A stretch of 64,000 bases of DNA from Nitrososphaerota archaeon. Its GTDB lineage: Archaea; Thermoproteota; Nitrososphaeria; Nitrososphaerales; CADDZS01. The notes beneath the pieces were generated by a model, which had not been told where the DNA came from, made no database searches, and worked only from the letters and a program-made list of their open reading frames with translations. Positions 55,627 to 63,850 of the stretch are shown here, one piece after another (the stretch's first letter is position 1; each line of letters starts with the position of its first letter). The position numbers were made by a program, and so were the translations under genes. The DNA is taken from NCBI GenBank assembly GCA_021325255.1, contig JAJPHP010000057.1, positions 50,902 through 114,901 on the forward strand. The letters are read 5' to 3'.

Positions 55627-56049
55627 GTCAACAATGCAGGTGTGGTCTCACCCTGGATGAAGCGGGAAACCAACTGGCTAGCACTGGAATTTCTGATACA
55701 ATATGAGCAGGTGGAAGAAAAGGGGATTGAACCGCATGCATTCCGTGAGTATAGCCTCCAAACTTGTTTCTCTTCTTCGAAGGGTCTTGCGAAAGAGCTC
55801 TTCCATGATCTATAGGAGGACCTGGAACCCGCCCTATGTTTCGAGAAGGGAATTGTAACAATTACTGAGGGAATTTGACAAGAAAAGAAAAATTTGGAGG
55901 AAAGAAAAACCAAGAAACAGATTATTGAAGGCGAGGGCGCGGCTGATGCTGAGTTTGATAGCGGCACCCCAGATTTCAGGTCAGAATCGGACCGCAACAG
56001 TTTCTCGATGATGATACAGCTAATGCCCAATTATCCGGGCCCTAAGTAG
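55627..56049 (+). pseudogene. Decayed unknown gene with in-frame stops
   Basis: One continuous frame reads as coherent protein (NWLALEFLIQYEQVEEKGIE; later EDLEPALCFEKGIVTITEGI and a Lys/Glu-rich helix) up to TAG 56047. It is broken by TAG at 55813-55815 and TGA at 55876-55878, with more TGA codons upstream. The steady frame and acidic/helical character argue for a recent pseudogene. No family is recognised. Confidence 0.5.
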
Positions 56050-56084
56050 CCGGTATCGACTAATATGATACAAACAATTAATAG

Positions 56085-57644
56085 TTGGATTCTAGAGCAG
56101 TTTCGCGTGATGTCGTGACCTTGGTCTCAAGCGCAGGCGAATTTCTAGAACTACTAGAAAAGAAAGGCGAACTGGTTAGAATCGGTAAGGAAGTTAGTCC
56201 GCTCAACTTTGAGCTGCCATCAGTGATAAGGAAAGTTGAGGAGGAACTAGGAAAGGCCGTCCTCTTCGAAAGGGTGAGCGGATTTCCTGGTTTCAAAGTG
56301 ATGGCCAACGTGTATGGAAGCATGTACCGCATTGCTCTTGGACTGGATCTCGAACCCTCTCCCGCCGAAGTGAAAACTCTCAGCAAGCTCAGCAGAAGCG
56401 GAGCGGGAGGGATGGCAGGATGCACCCGGAAGAGCTTCCTGATGAGTGAAGTAGAAAGGGCAAGTGTGGTCAAGGTACACGATGCAATATTTGCTGCAGA
56501 GAAAGATAGGGCAAAGTATCCAGTGCAGGAGGTCAAGACTTCTCCCGTCAAAGACGTTGTGATAAAATCCGAAGTCAACATCTCAAAGACCATCCCGGTC
56601 GTATGGCACTGCGTGGAGGACAGGGGACCCTTCATCACGCCGGGAGTGTGGATCAGCAAGGACCCTGATACTGGCCAGTACGGAATGGGAGTTTTCAGAG
56701 GCCAGGTAACCCCTGATACCTACGGCCCCAATAGAACTGGCGGTCTTTTCAGCGCACACAGCGATACGCTGAAGCGCCTGCTAAGGTACGAAGAGAAAGG
56801 CGAGGACATGCCACTCGCCATATGTTTTGGTGCCCAACCAGCAATCCAGGTTGCTGCAATCTATGCGGCGATGACAGGGGTTGACGAATTTCAAGTTGCT
56901 GGAGCGCTTAACGGAAAGGGGATTGAGATGGTAAAGTGCGATACAATCGATCTGATGGTGCCAGCGAGCGCAGAAGTCGTTCTGGAGGGGAGGATGCTTG
57001 CAAACGAGAGACACGAGGAGGGGCCTATGGCAGAGTTTACCGACTATTGCAGGGAAGAGAGAGCTCCAAAGCCTGTTTTCGAGTGCAGCGCCATAACACA
57101 CAGGAGGAATCCCATCTACCACACTCTAATGTCAGGCATGTCAGACGAACACAGAACGCTCTCCGGAATCGTGGGATGGGGATGGGAGGGGAGAGTCCTT
57201 CAAAAGTTGAAACAAGAGTTCCCTACAGTCAAGGACGTCTCTTTCAATGCCGGAAGCGATCTGTTTCACTTGGTCGTCTCCCTTGACAAAAAGCGGGAAA
57301 ATGACGATCTTCGGCTGCTTTACTATATCATGGGCCTCGACATCTCTGTCTTTGCCAAGTACGTTACCATAGTTGATGAAGACATCGACGTTCACAACCC
57401 CGATCAGGTGGAGTGGGCTCGGTGTATGAGAGCCGGCGAGCCTGACGATTTCGTAACATTCCTCCCACTGCGAACTCACAACCTAGATCCCATGGGGGTT
57501 ATGGCGGGCCCACCCGCCCATCAGAGGCTTCTGACAAGCAAGCTTGGCATACTCGCAACACAGAAGGTCGGAGAAAAATATCGGCGACCCGGCCCGCCCG
57601 ATCAGGTCCTGAACAAGGTTGACCTGAAGGATTACATCTCCTAG
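56085..57644 (+). CDS. UbiD-family decarboxylase (2)
   Basis: 519 residues from TTG 56085; a GTG a few codons in is possible. UbiD landmarks are Arg in YGMGVFRGQVT and the Glu residues in EEGPMAEFTDY. It differs clearly from the first UbiD-type protein (53258), so the two should act on different acids. The gene is followed after 150 bp by the third Mo-hydroxylase subunit on the same strand. Confidence 0.9.
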   Translation: MDSRAVSRDVVTLVSSAGEFLELLEKKGELVRIGKEVSPLNFELPSVIRKVEEELGKAVLFERVSGFPGFKVMANVYGSMYRIALGLDLEPSPAEVKTLSKLSRSGAGGMAGCTRKSFLMSEVERASVVKVHDAIFAAEKDRAKYPVQEVKTSPVKDVVIKSEVNISKTIPVVWHCVEDRGPFITPGVWISKDPDTGQYGMGVFRGQVTPDTYGPNRTGGLFSAHSDTLKRLLRYEEKGEDMPLAICFGAQPAIQVAAIYAAMTGVDEFQVAGALNGKGIEMVKCDTIDLMVPASAEVVLEGRMLANERHEEGPMAEFTDYCREERAPKPVFECSAITHRRNPIYHTLMSGMSDEHRTLSGIVGWGWEGRVLQKLKQEFPTVKDVSFNAGSDLFHLVVSLDKKRENDDLRLLYYIMGLDISVFAKYVTIVDEDIDVHNPDQVEWARCMRAGEPDDFVTFLPLRTHNLDPMGVMAGPPAHQRLLTSKLGILATQKVGEKYRRPGPPDQVLNKVDLKDYIS

Positions 57645-57794
57645 CACGACCGCGATTTCTTTCCTTCATCTAGTCACACGTACGAATGCGAAGGAAGGTA
57701 AGTAAACTCGTACTAATGTGGTTGCGAGTTAAACTCAAAATTAAATAACGCTCAGGGGCGGCCAAAAAAGAAAGGCGGAGATCAGTCAGCGCGA

Positions 57795-60197
57795 TTGAGC
57801 AGAAAGAATTCCGTAGTTGGGGCCTCTATTGCCCCCGCCGAAGATGTTCGCTTCACCATGGGTCTTGGCACGTACATCGACGATGTCAGTGCCAAGGGCA
57901 CTACCTACTGCGCTTTTGTTAGAAGCCCGTATGCGCACGCTAAAATTAGGTCGATCGACCTCAGCGGCCTCCGAGGTAACAAGGACGTGATTGGGGCTTA
58001 CACAGCTCAAGATATCGATAAAATCGCAAAACCGATCAAGGTCGACATCCCTTTCCCCGGAATCAAACCAATGTTCTACCACTATCTGGCCTCTGACAAG
58101 GTCAGGTGGGTGGGAGACCCAGTCGTAGCGGTTGTTGCAAAGGACAGGTACAGCGCGGAAGATGCGCTGGAGTCAGTGAATGTAGATTATGAAACCCTGG
58201 ATCCTGTAATCGACGCGGAACAGGCCCTTTCAAAACACAGCAGCACTCTCTACGAAGAGTGGAAGGACAACCTGTTCATGAACGCCAAATTCTCAAATGG
58301 CGATGTAGACGGCGCGTTCAGCAAAGGCGACCTGCTCATCGAAGAAAAGATGGTAGTGCATCGCTACTGCGGGGTGCCGATGGAAACAAGAGGGTGCATG
58401 GCTCACTACAACCCAGGAACCTCCGTCCTCACATTCTGGGCATCGACGCAAGCACCTCACGTTCACAAATCCCTTCTCGCAGAGTCTCTCGGTCTTCCTG
58501 AAAACAGAATCAGAGTGATCGCGCCTGATCTGGGCGGCGGTTTCGGAGTTAAGCTCAATATTTATCCCGAAGATATCATAGTTGGCGCCCTGTCGTTTTT
58601 GCTGAAAATACCTGTCAAGTGGATAGAGACAAGGCAGGAGCACTTTCTTGCCTCCGGGCACTCAAGGGGACAGGTGCACTACGTCAAGATGGCAGTGTCA
58701 AGAGAAGGGATCATCAAGGGACTTTCCGACAGGATCATTGCAGATGTCGGGGCAATGACCTACTTTCCACACAATGTGTTCGGAACATTGATGGTCACAA
58801 CTTCAATGCTGCCAGGACCGTACAAAATTCAAGACTACCGGTTTGAAGTTGACTGGGTCGTCACAAACAAGACGCCGTTCGGAGCCTATCGTGGATTTGG
58901 CCAGCCCGAAGCGACGTTTGTCATGGAAAGGCTGGTCGACCTAGCTGCGAGGGAGCTCAAAATCGATCCAGTGGAGTTTCGGAAGAAGAATATGGTGCAA
59001 GAGTTCCCCTACGTCAACGCTACGGGGACAGTACTCGACAGTGGAAGTTACATGGAATGCCTGGATAGGGCGACAGAACTCGTCGGCTACTCTGATTTCA
59101 GAAGGCTTCAGCGAGAATCTTCCAGAAAAGGAAAGTACCTTGGAATAGGCTTTGCTTGCAATACGGAAACCACCGTCCCGACAATATACGGCGCAACTAG
59201 GAGGTGGACGGCGCACGATCCTGTCAACGTGAAAGTTCAGCCCGATGGGAAGATCACAGTCGCTACGGGTCTTGCTTCGATAGGAACATCGATTGAAACC
59301 GCCCTGAGACAGGTCGCTGCAAACGAATTTGGCGTCGATGTTGAGGATGTGTCAGTTCAACTGGGCGACACCGATTCAACCCCGTACAGCAGCGGCAACT
59401 ACGGAAGCAGAAGCGCCGTTGTCTGCGGAGGCGCAATAATCGGCGCTTCAGAGCGCATCAAGGAAAAGATGCTGAAGATAGCCGAGCATGTGCTTCAAAG
59501 AAGCAGGAGCGAAATACAATGGGAAGCTGGGAGGTACTCAGTCAATGGGAATGGCGAGCGCAGTATTTCACTCAAAGAGATAGCAAGGATTGCCTATGAT
59601 GAGTCATTCAGACTTCCCCAGGGAATGGAGGCAGGACTTGAGGCCACGTATTTTTACGAACCGCCTAACATCGAAAACTTTCCAAAGGAGGATGGCAAGG
59701 TCAACGTATCCGGAACGACGACCAACGCAACGCACGCCGCGATAGTCGAGGCTGACCCTGAATCGGGCCTCTTCAAAGTGTTGAAGTACGTGGTGGTTCA
59801 CGATTGCGGGAAGATAATAAACCCCACAATTGTGACAGGTCAGGTTCACGGGGGAGTGATACAATCCCTAGGTGGAACTTTCCTCGAAGAGATTAGGTAC
59901 GATGCCGACGGGCAGCTTCTTTCATCAAGTTTCGTCGACTATCTCTTACCTACCTCACTGGATTCTCCTCACATCGAAGTTGAACACATCGAGACACCAT
60001 CGCCCTTACTCCTTGGAGGATTCAAGGGCGCGGGAGAAGCAGGAACGATCGGTGTGCCAGCTGCGATCTCGAACGCTGTAGAAGATGCCCTGTCATCGTC
60101 ATTCACTGTGAAGATTACAAAGACACCCCTTGACCCGAACAGAATATGGGCCATGGTAAGAAGAGGTACTATGAAAGAGGAATTGACACTCTCGTAA
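57795..60197 (+). CDS. Xanthine dehydrogenase family Mo-binding large subunit (3)
   Basis: 800 residues from TTG 57795 with GGAGA 13-17 nt before it. Canonical motifs: DLGGGFGVKLNIYPED, AYRGFGQPEATF and the catalytic Glu in GAGEAGTIGVP. It is the most canonical of the three large subunits in the window. AAATTAAATAAC near 57737 may be its promoter. As with the other two, no FAD or 2Fe-2S subunit gene is adjacent. Confidence 0.9.
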   Translation: MSRKNSVVGASIAPAEDVRFTMGLGTYIDDVSAKGTTYCAFVRSPYAHAKIRSIDLSGLRGNKDVIGAYTAQDIDKIAKPIKVDIPFPGIKPMFYHYLASDKVRWVGDPVVAVVAKDRYSAEDALESVNVDYETLDPVIDAEQALSKHSSTLYEEWKDNLFMNAKFSNGDVDGAFSKGDLLIEEKMVVHRYCGVPMETRGCMAHYNPGTSVLTFWASTQAPHVHKSLLAESLGLPENRIRVIAPDLGGGFGVKLNIYPEDIIVGALSFLLKIPVKWIETRQEHFLASGHSRGQVHYVKMAVSREGIIKGLSDRIIADVGAMTYFPHNVFGTLMVTTSMLPGPYKIQDYRFEVDWVVTNKTPFGAYRGFGQPEATFVMERLVDLAARELKIDPVEFRKKNMVQEFPYVNATGTVLDSGSYMECLDRATELVGYSDFRRLQRESSRKGKYLGIGFACNTETTVPTIYGATRRWTAHDPVNVKVQPDGKITVATGLASIGTSIETALRQVAANEFGVDVEDVSVQLGDTDSTPYSSGNYGSRSAVVCGGAIIGASERIKEKMLKIAEHVLQRSRSEIQWEAGRYSVNGNGERSISLKEIARIAYDESFRLPQGMEAGLEATYFYEPPNIENFPKEDGKVNVSGTTTNATHAAIVEADPESGLFKVLKYVVVHDCGKIINPTIVTGQVHGGVIQSLGGTFLEEIRYDADGQLLSSSFVDYLLPTSLDSPHIEVEHIETPSPLLLGGFKGAGEAGTIGVPAAISNAVEDALSSSFTVKITKTPLDPNRIWAMVRRGTMKEELTLS

Positions 60198-60294
60198 GTT
60201 GTTGCTGCAAAAGGATTTTACTTGTGGAACAGATCTTTCTGGAGTCAAACGAGTCAGATAAACCGTCGCTGGTTCTGAAATCTGGACCCGTATC

Positions 60295-60396
60295 ATGGGA
60301 AAGGACATATTGAAAATCCGAGGCAAGGGCATTTACCACGGACAAGGCCCCATGAAGGAGAGCGCCAGACTTCTTAGGCTTTACGAGCGAACCTGA
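60295..60396 (+). CDS. Possible 33-residue basic protein
   Basis: ATG 60295 to TGA 60396. The product (starting MGKDILKIRGKGIYHGQGP) is basic with regular codon usage. It has no clear ribosome site. It could also be the tail of a lost gene, since the frame stays open about 12 codons upstream without another start. Confidence 0.3.
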   Translation: MGKDILKIRGKGIYHGQGPMKESARLLRLYERT

Positions 60397-60457
60397 GACA
60401 AAAGCAGATATTCAACCCCGAAAACCATTCAAAACCCAAAGCGAGAAGATTGCAATC

Positions 60458-60937
60458 ATGAGCGCTCCTCCAGATGATATCGTACACATACTCGGACCAA
60501 ACGAGCAGGTGCAACTGTTCATCCAGCAGAAACTCTACCACCCGGCGATCAACATTGACTCCGTAGTAATCACAAACGAGCGGATAATCCTGAGGCACCC
60601 GCACGCACTGCGCCTGAAGAAGGATTACACTGATTTCAACTACAGGGATATTTCAAACGTCATACTTGACAAGGGGATGCTGCGATCCACCGTAAAATGT
60701 ACGCTGAGGTTTGGCGGAGACCCTCTCTCGCTCAGCGACCTGCCCAACGACCAAGCGGAGAAGGCCTATGGTATAATAAGAGAGAACCTCACGAGGTACC
60801 AGTCTCCCTTCTCGACGAGTCAGGAGGGCATACCCGCGTTCCAGCAGCAACACGCACCCGCAATGAGCTGCTCCAAGTGCGGCACCCCCATACCAGCCGG
60901 ACAAAGGTTCTGCGGGAACTGCGGCGCTCCAGTGTGA
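60458..60937 (+). CDS. PH-like domain protein with C-terminal zinc ribbon
   Basis: 159 residues from ATG 60458. Residues 10-110 match bacterial/archaeal PH-like domains (VVITNERIILRHPHALRLKK; DFNYRDISNVILDKG). A Gln/Pro/Ser linker leads to the zinc ribbon CSKC...CGNC at residues 137-155. It is cytoplasmic. Such proteins are thought to bind membranes or partners; the role here is unknown. Confidence 0.85.
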   Translation: MSAPPDDIVHILGPNEQVQLFIQQKLYHPAINIDSVVITNERIILRHPHALRLKKDYTDFNYRDISNVILDKGMLRSTVKCTLRFGGDPLSLSDLPNDQAEKAYGIIRENLTRYQSPFSTSQEGIPAFQQQHAPAMSCSKCGTPIPAGQRFCGNCGAPV

Positions 60938-61024
60938 AAGTTCTCCCAGTTTGTAACTCTCCAATCGGAGAGATCTTCAAGTAGAAAGCTTCTCCTAGAG
61001 AGCATTTGCGCTATTTCTGAATCA

Positions 61025-61291
61025 TTACTTTGCAAAATGACTTTGAAATTCGGACGCGCTTACTATTTTTATACGCTTGAATTCTCTCAACTCCAATAGA
61101 TGCGAATGGCCGCTCACAATGTAACTTACGTTTGAATCAAGAGCGCACTCTACAATTCGGTTATCGGAGTCATACCCCTTATTCTCGCATACAGTGCCTT
61201 CGAGAATTGTTCGAAGATTAACTCTTCTCAAAATGGTTGCAAGAGCGTTTCTCGGAGGGAAAAAATGTTGGTCGGTGACCAAGTGCATCAA
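61025..61291 (-). pseudogene. Truncated PIN-domain toxin remnant
   Basis: The last 55 residues (GYDSDNRIVECALDSNVSYI, then SGHSHLLELREFKRIKIV) match the C-terminal half of the PIN protein at 16113-16529. The first half of the domain, with two catalytic acids, is absent, and the SGD of the intact protein reads SGH. No antitoxin gene accompanies it. Confidence 0.65.
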
Positions 61292-61322
61292 TGAAAGGGC
61301 GCGGATAGAGATTTATACTTAC

Positions 61323-61350
61323 TTACCTAGGTAACTACTTACGTAGGTAA
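61323..61350 (+). promoter_or_regulatory. Tandem palindromic operator before the ATPase gene
   Basis: TTACCTAGGTAA (perfect 12-bp palindrome) and TTACGTAGGTAA (one mismatch) are repeated 16 bp apart. They lie between a TATA-like TTTATACT (61312-61319) and the TTG at 61358, the place where a repressor would block initiation. Confidence 0.6.
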
Positions 61351-61357
61351 GTTCCAT

Positions 61358-62335
61358 TTGTTATTTGATCTGAGGCCAAAAGAAAGACTAAAGGACTTGT
61401 ATGATCGACGAGACGAATACAAGGAGCTTTCCAGACTAGTCGATTCCGGTTCGTGGGTTTCGGTTCTCGGAAAGAGAATGACTGGAAAGACCAGCATCAT
61501 CAAGACATTTGCTGTTGAGAGGCATGGAGTGTATGTCAATCTGCTTGATAGTCGTGGTATCGAAGGTTTTGCGACCAAACTTCTTGCGCAGGCTGGATTC
61601 AGCTTAAGCGAAATTGGGCTGGATGTCAAGTTTGTTCAAACCAAATGGAGCAAGGTTACCGAAGATGCGTTTTCAAAATTGCGCAAACGAATCATTGTAC
61701 TTGATGAAATACAAACCGTAGCCTCGTCTCCTTACTTTCTAAAAGTACTCAAATCTTCATGGGACACATACCACGATCTCAAAGTTGTCTTCTCTGGTTC
61801 TTACATCGGTTTAGTTAGAAGATTACTTGATCCTGATGAAGCCTCTCCAATGTATGGGAGGACGCCTGCGCAAATAAGGTTAGAACAATTTTCGAAACAA
61901 ATCGCAAAATCATTCTTATCCGCTGGTTTCAAGGAGCATCGCGAAATTCGAGAATCAGAAGAGCAGATCGAAGAAACTGTGGATAGGCTCAATGGGTATG
62001 TTGGATGGTTGACGTATTATGGGAATTTCAGATGCATAAGGAGGCTCTCTCATGAGAAAGCTTTAGCTCAGACCATAAGAGAAGGATCCAAAATCATTTC
62101 TTCAGAGCTGAATAATTTCCTTGCAAGGAGACACCGGCGTCTCTATGTGAAAACATTGCGAATGTGCATCAATGGCACGAGATGGAGCGAGCTCAATAAT
62201 GAACTTGGTGTGAATAGCAAGGTACTTTACGATATTCTAAATACTTTGAAATCGGTAGATTTGATAGAAGAGAAAACTGAAGGGTACTATGCTACGGATG
62301 ATCCAATAATGAAAGAAGCGGTAAAACTTCTCTAG
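61358..62335 (+). CDS. Archaeal ATPase (ATPase_2 family) with winged-helix tail
   Basis: 325 residues from TTG 61358. Walker A GKRMTGKTS at about residues 39-47, Walker B RIIVLDEIQT at about 108-117, and a sensor Ser/Arg region (VFSGSYIGLVRRLL). The C-terminal 80 residues form a winged helix (RWSELNNELGVNSKVLYDIL). This expanded archaeal family has STAND-like members, some linked to mobile elements or toxin-like functions. The operator and the nearby PIN remnant suggest an accessory locus. Confidence 0.85.
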   Translation: MLFDLRPKERLKDLYDRRDEYKELSRLVDSGSWVSVLGKRMTGKTSIIKTFAVERHGVYVNLLDSRGIEGFATKLLAQAGFSLSEIGLDVKFVQTKWSKVTEDAFSKLRKRIIVLDEIQTVASSPYFLKVLKSSWDTYHDLKVVFSGSYIGLVRRLLDPDEASPMYGRTPAQIRLEQFSKQIAKSFLSAGFKEHREIRESEEQIEETVDRLNGYVGWLTYYGNFRCIRRLSHEKALAQTIREGSKIISSELNNFLARRHRRLYVKTLRMCINGTRWSELNNELGVNSKVLYDILNTLKSVDLIEEKTEGYYATDDPIMKEAVKLL

Positions 62336-62861
62336 AAGCAGAAAAATCCCAATTCATAGAATCCCAAGCGGAGGCGCATCAAAAGTCGACTGCTGAGTCG
62401 CTTCGAAGAATGCAAAAGAAGAGGCTGGCGCGAAGCCGATTATGCTTTTTGCAAAACTCATTAGGAAGTCGAGCCCCAAAAAAAGCCGGCAGCGATGGTG
62501 TGATGAACATCCTGTCAAAATAGTATTCCTGAAAAGGCTCTAAAGTCCTACCAAGAGACAATTTCCTGCATGTGGAGGTCGAAATCTTCTTGCGTGTTCA
62601 AAACACGCGGAAGACGCTACAGCCATCGGCACGAGTCGTGAAATGAGTGCTGAGGGAACTGACGCATGCCTACTCTTTTGATTCATGCGTCCTTCGATTA
62701 TGGCGATCATTAGGTAACCTAAGGCGGCGGCAGATGCTCTGGATCCTGCCTCCATGCGCTGGTTACAATGAGGCAATTTGCCGGAGAAGAAATAAATCGT
62801 CGGTAGCCAAGACTTTGCTTACGTAATTTGAAGTCACGGAATTTGTAAATGAATAATGGGG
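62336..62861. other. Intergenic region with a short hairpin
   Basis: No recognised gene. GCGTGTT-CAA-AACACGC at 62592-62608 is a perfect 7-bp-arm hairpin. A TTACGTAA site near 62819 resembles half of the operator at 61323. Confidence 0.35.
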
Positions 62862-63230
62862 TTATCGGCGGTTTGCAAAGATCATTCTCGATCGATCAAG
62901 ATCGTACGTAATTGTAAAATTCTTAAGGAAACTCTGTCCCGCAAGACCATCATAAATAATACTTTGAAACATGACATTCGGGTTTTCCTGAAAATGGTCA
63001 GGACTCTCTGATACGGCTATTCTGCCTAGTAGAAGGGTAAACTATCTGACGTAATGTAAATTTAAAATTATGGAGGCGCCCACGGATTGAGTACAGTCTT
63101 GGAATCTTCCTACGCCGCCGAGTTGCCCCAGAATGTCCTTTACAATATTGGAGGAGTGTTAGTTGAAGCTGACATCCGGAATTTTCCACGGGATCCAATG
63201 TCCAGAGGACCGTGGAGATTTCGTTTCTTG
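62862..63230 (-). pseudogene. Decayed retropepsin-like aspartyl protease
   Basis: The minus strand encodes IIYDGLAGQSFLKNFTITYD and LDRSRMIFA to TAA 62862, the C-terminal signature of small aspartyl proteases (GxxGxxFLxxFxxTxD). The same frame upstream (NIVKDILGQLGGVGRF; GASIILNLHYV) is interrupted by TAG and TAA. Near 63200 a shifted frame gives LDIGS, a relic of the DTGS active-site motif. It is clearly non-functional as it stands. Confidence 0.6.
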
Positions 63231-63382
63231 AGTATGTCGTTAGAGCAGAGTTGATTTTGCACTAAATATGCTTTTACAATAATTCTGCCCGCGTTATACG
63301 TTATGAAAGAGTAAGAATACGAGAGTAAGAGAAAGAAAGAGTGAAAATAGAAGAAAGAGGGGGGACCCCGCTCGGGTGCTCC

Positions 63383-63850
63383 CTACCTTTCTCTGTAGCT
63401 TGTGTGTTCAGCCATCTTTCTCCCGCTAATTTGCTCTATAAGACTCAAATCGTCTCTATGATTCCACAGTTCCACTATCTTGCCAGCATCTCCGAATCGG
63501 AATATGTTGATTCCGCTGAACTCTACTTTCTTGTTGCTTGGCTCGTAGCCTCTGAACTTGCCTTTCTGGATACCGGTAATTGTCCATCTAGCAGCGACCA
63601 TGTCTTCGCTAGAAAGGGTAAAAGTAATCTGGAGCAGATTGTCAGGAAAAGCACTCCTGAATCCTTTGGCACCGTCTTTCTGCCATTGAGGCGCCGCCTG
63701 AATTGTTCCGAAAGCCGGGTCGTGAACAGTGTATTCGCTTGCAAACAATTCTTCGGCTATATCCGGATTCCCGTGGTTATTCCATACATCATGGTAAAAC
63801 TGTCGTACTAGTGCTTCTTTCTTTGCCAAGGAAGTTGTCTCAGGTGGCAT
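63383..63850 (-). CDS. SnoaL-like/NTF2-fold protein (ester cyclase family)
   Basis: 155 residues from ATG 63850. The NTF2-like cone fold is indicated by ALVRQFYHDVWNNHG, an acidic/His stretch (YTVHDPAF) and ADVx-type strands ending in INIFRFGDAGKIVELWNHRD. The family includes polyketide cyclases and many proteins of unknown substrate. It stands alone, downstream of nothing recognisable; the right 150 bases of the window contain no supported gene. Confidence 0.8.
   Translation of the reverse strand: MPPETTSLAKKEALVRQFYHDVWNNHGNPDIAEELFASEYTVHDPAFGTIQAAPQWQKDGAKGFRSAFPDNLLQITFTLSSEDMVAARWTITGIQKGKFRGYEPSNKKVEFSGINIFRFGDAGKIVELWNHRDDLSLIEQISGRKMAEHTSYRER

Noticed and set aside
55813..55878. Possible recoding of TAG (pyrrolysine) or TGA (selenocysteine) in the decayed gene
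   Set aside because: Several different stops occur in one frame and no known pyrrolysine or selenocysteine family is matched, so pseudogene decay is simpler.
55557..56030. 157-codon minus-strand frame
   Set aside because: It is antisense to the decayed plus-strand gene, and its Ser/Phe-rich sequence is what the complement of that gene produces.
62540..62776. 78-codon minus-strand frame
   Set aside because: No motif, no promoter and no neighbour that supports it.
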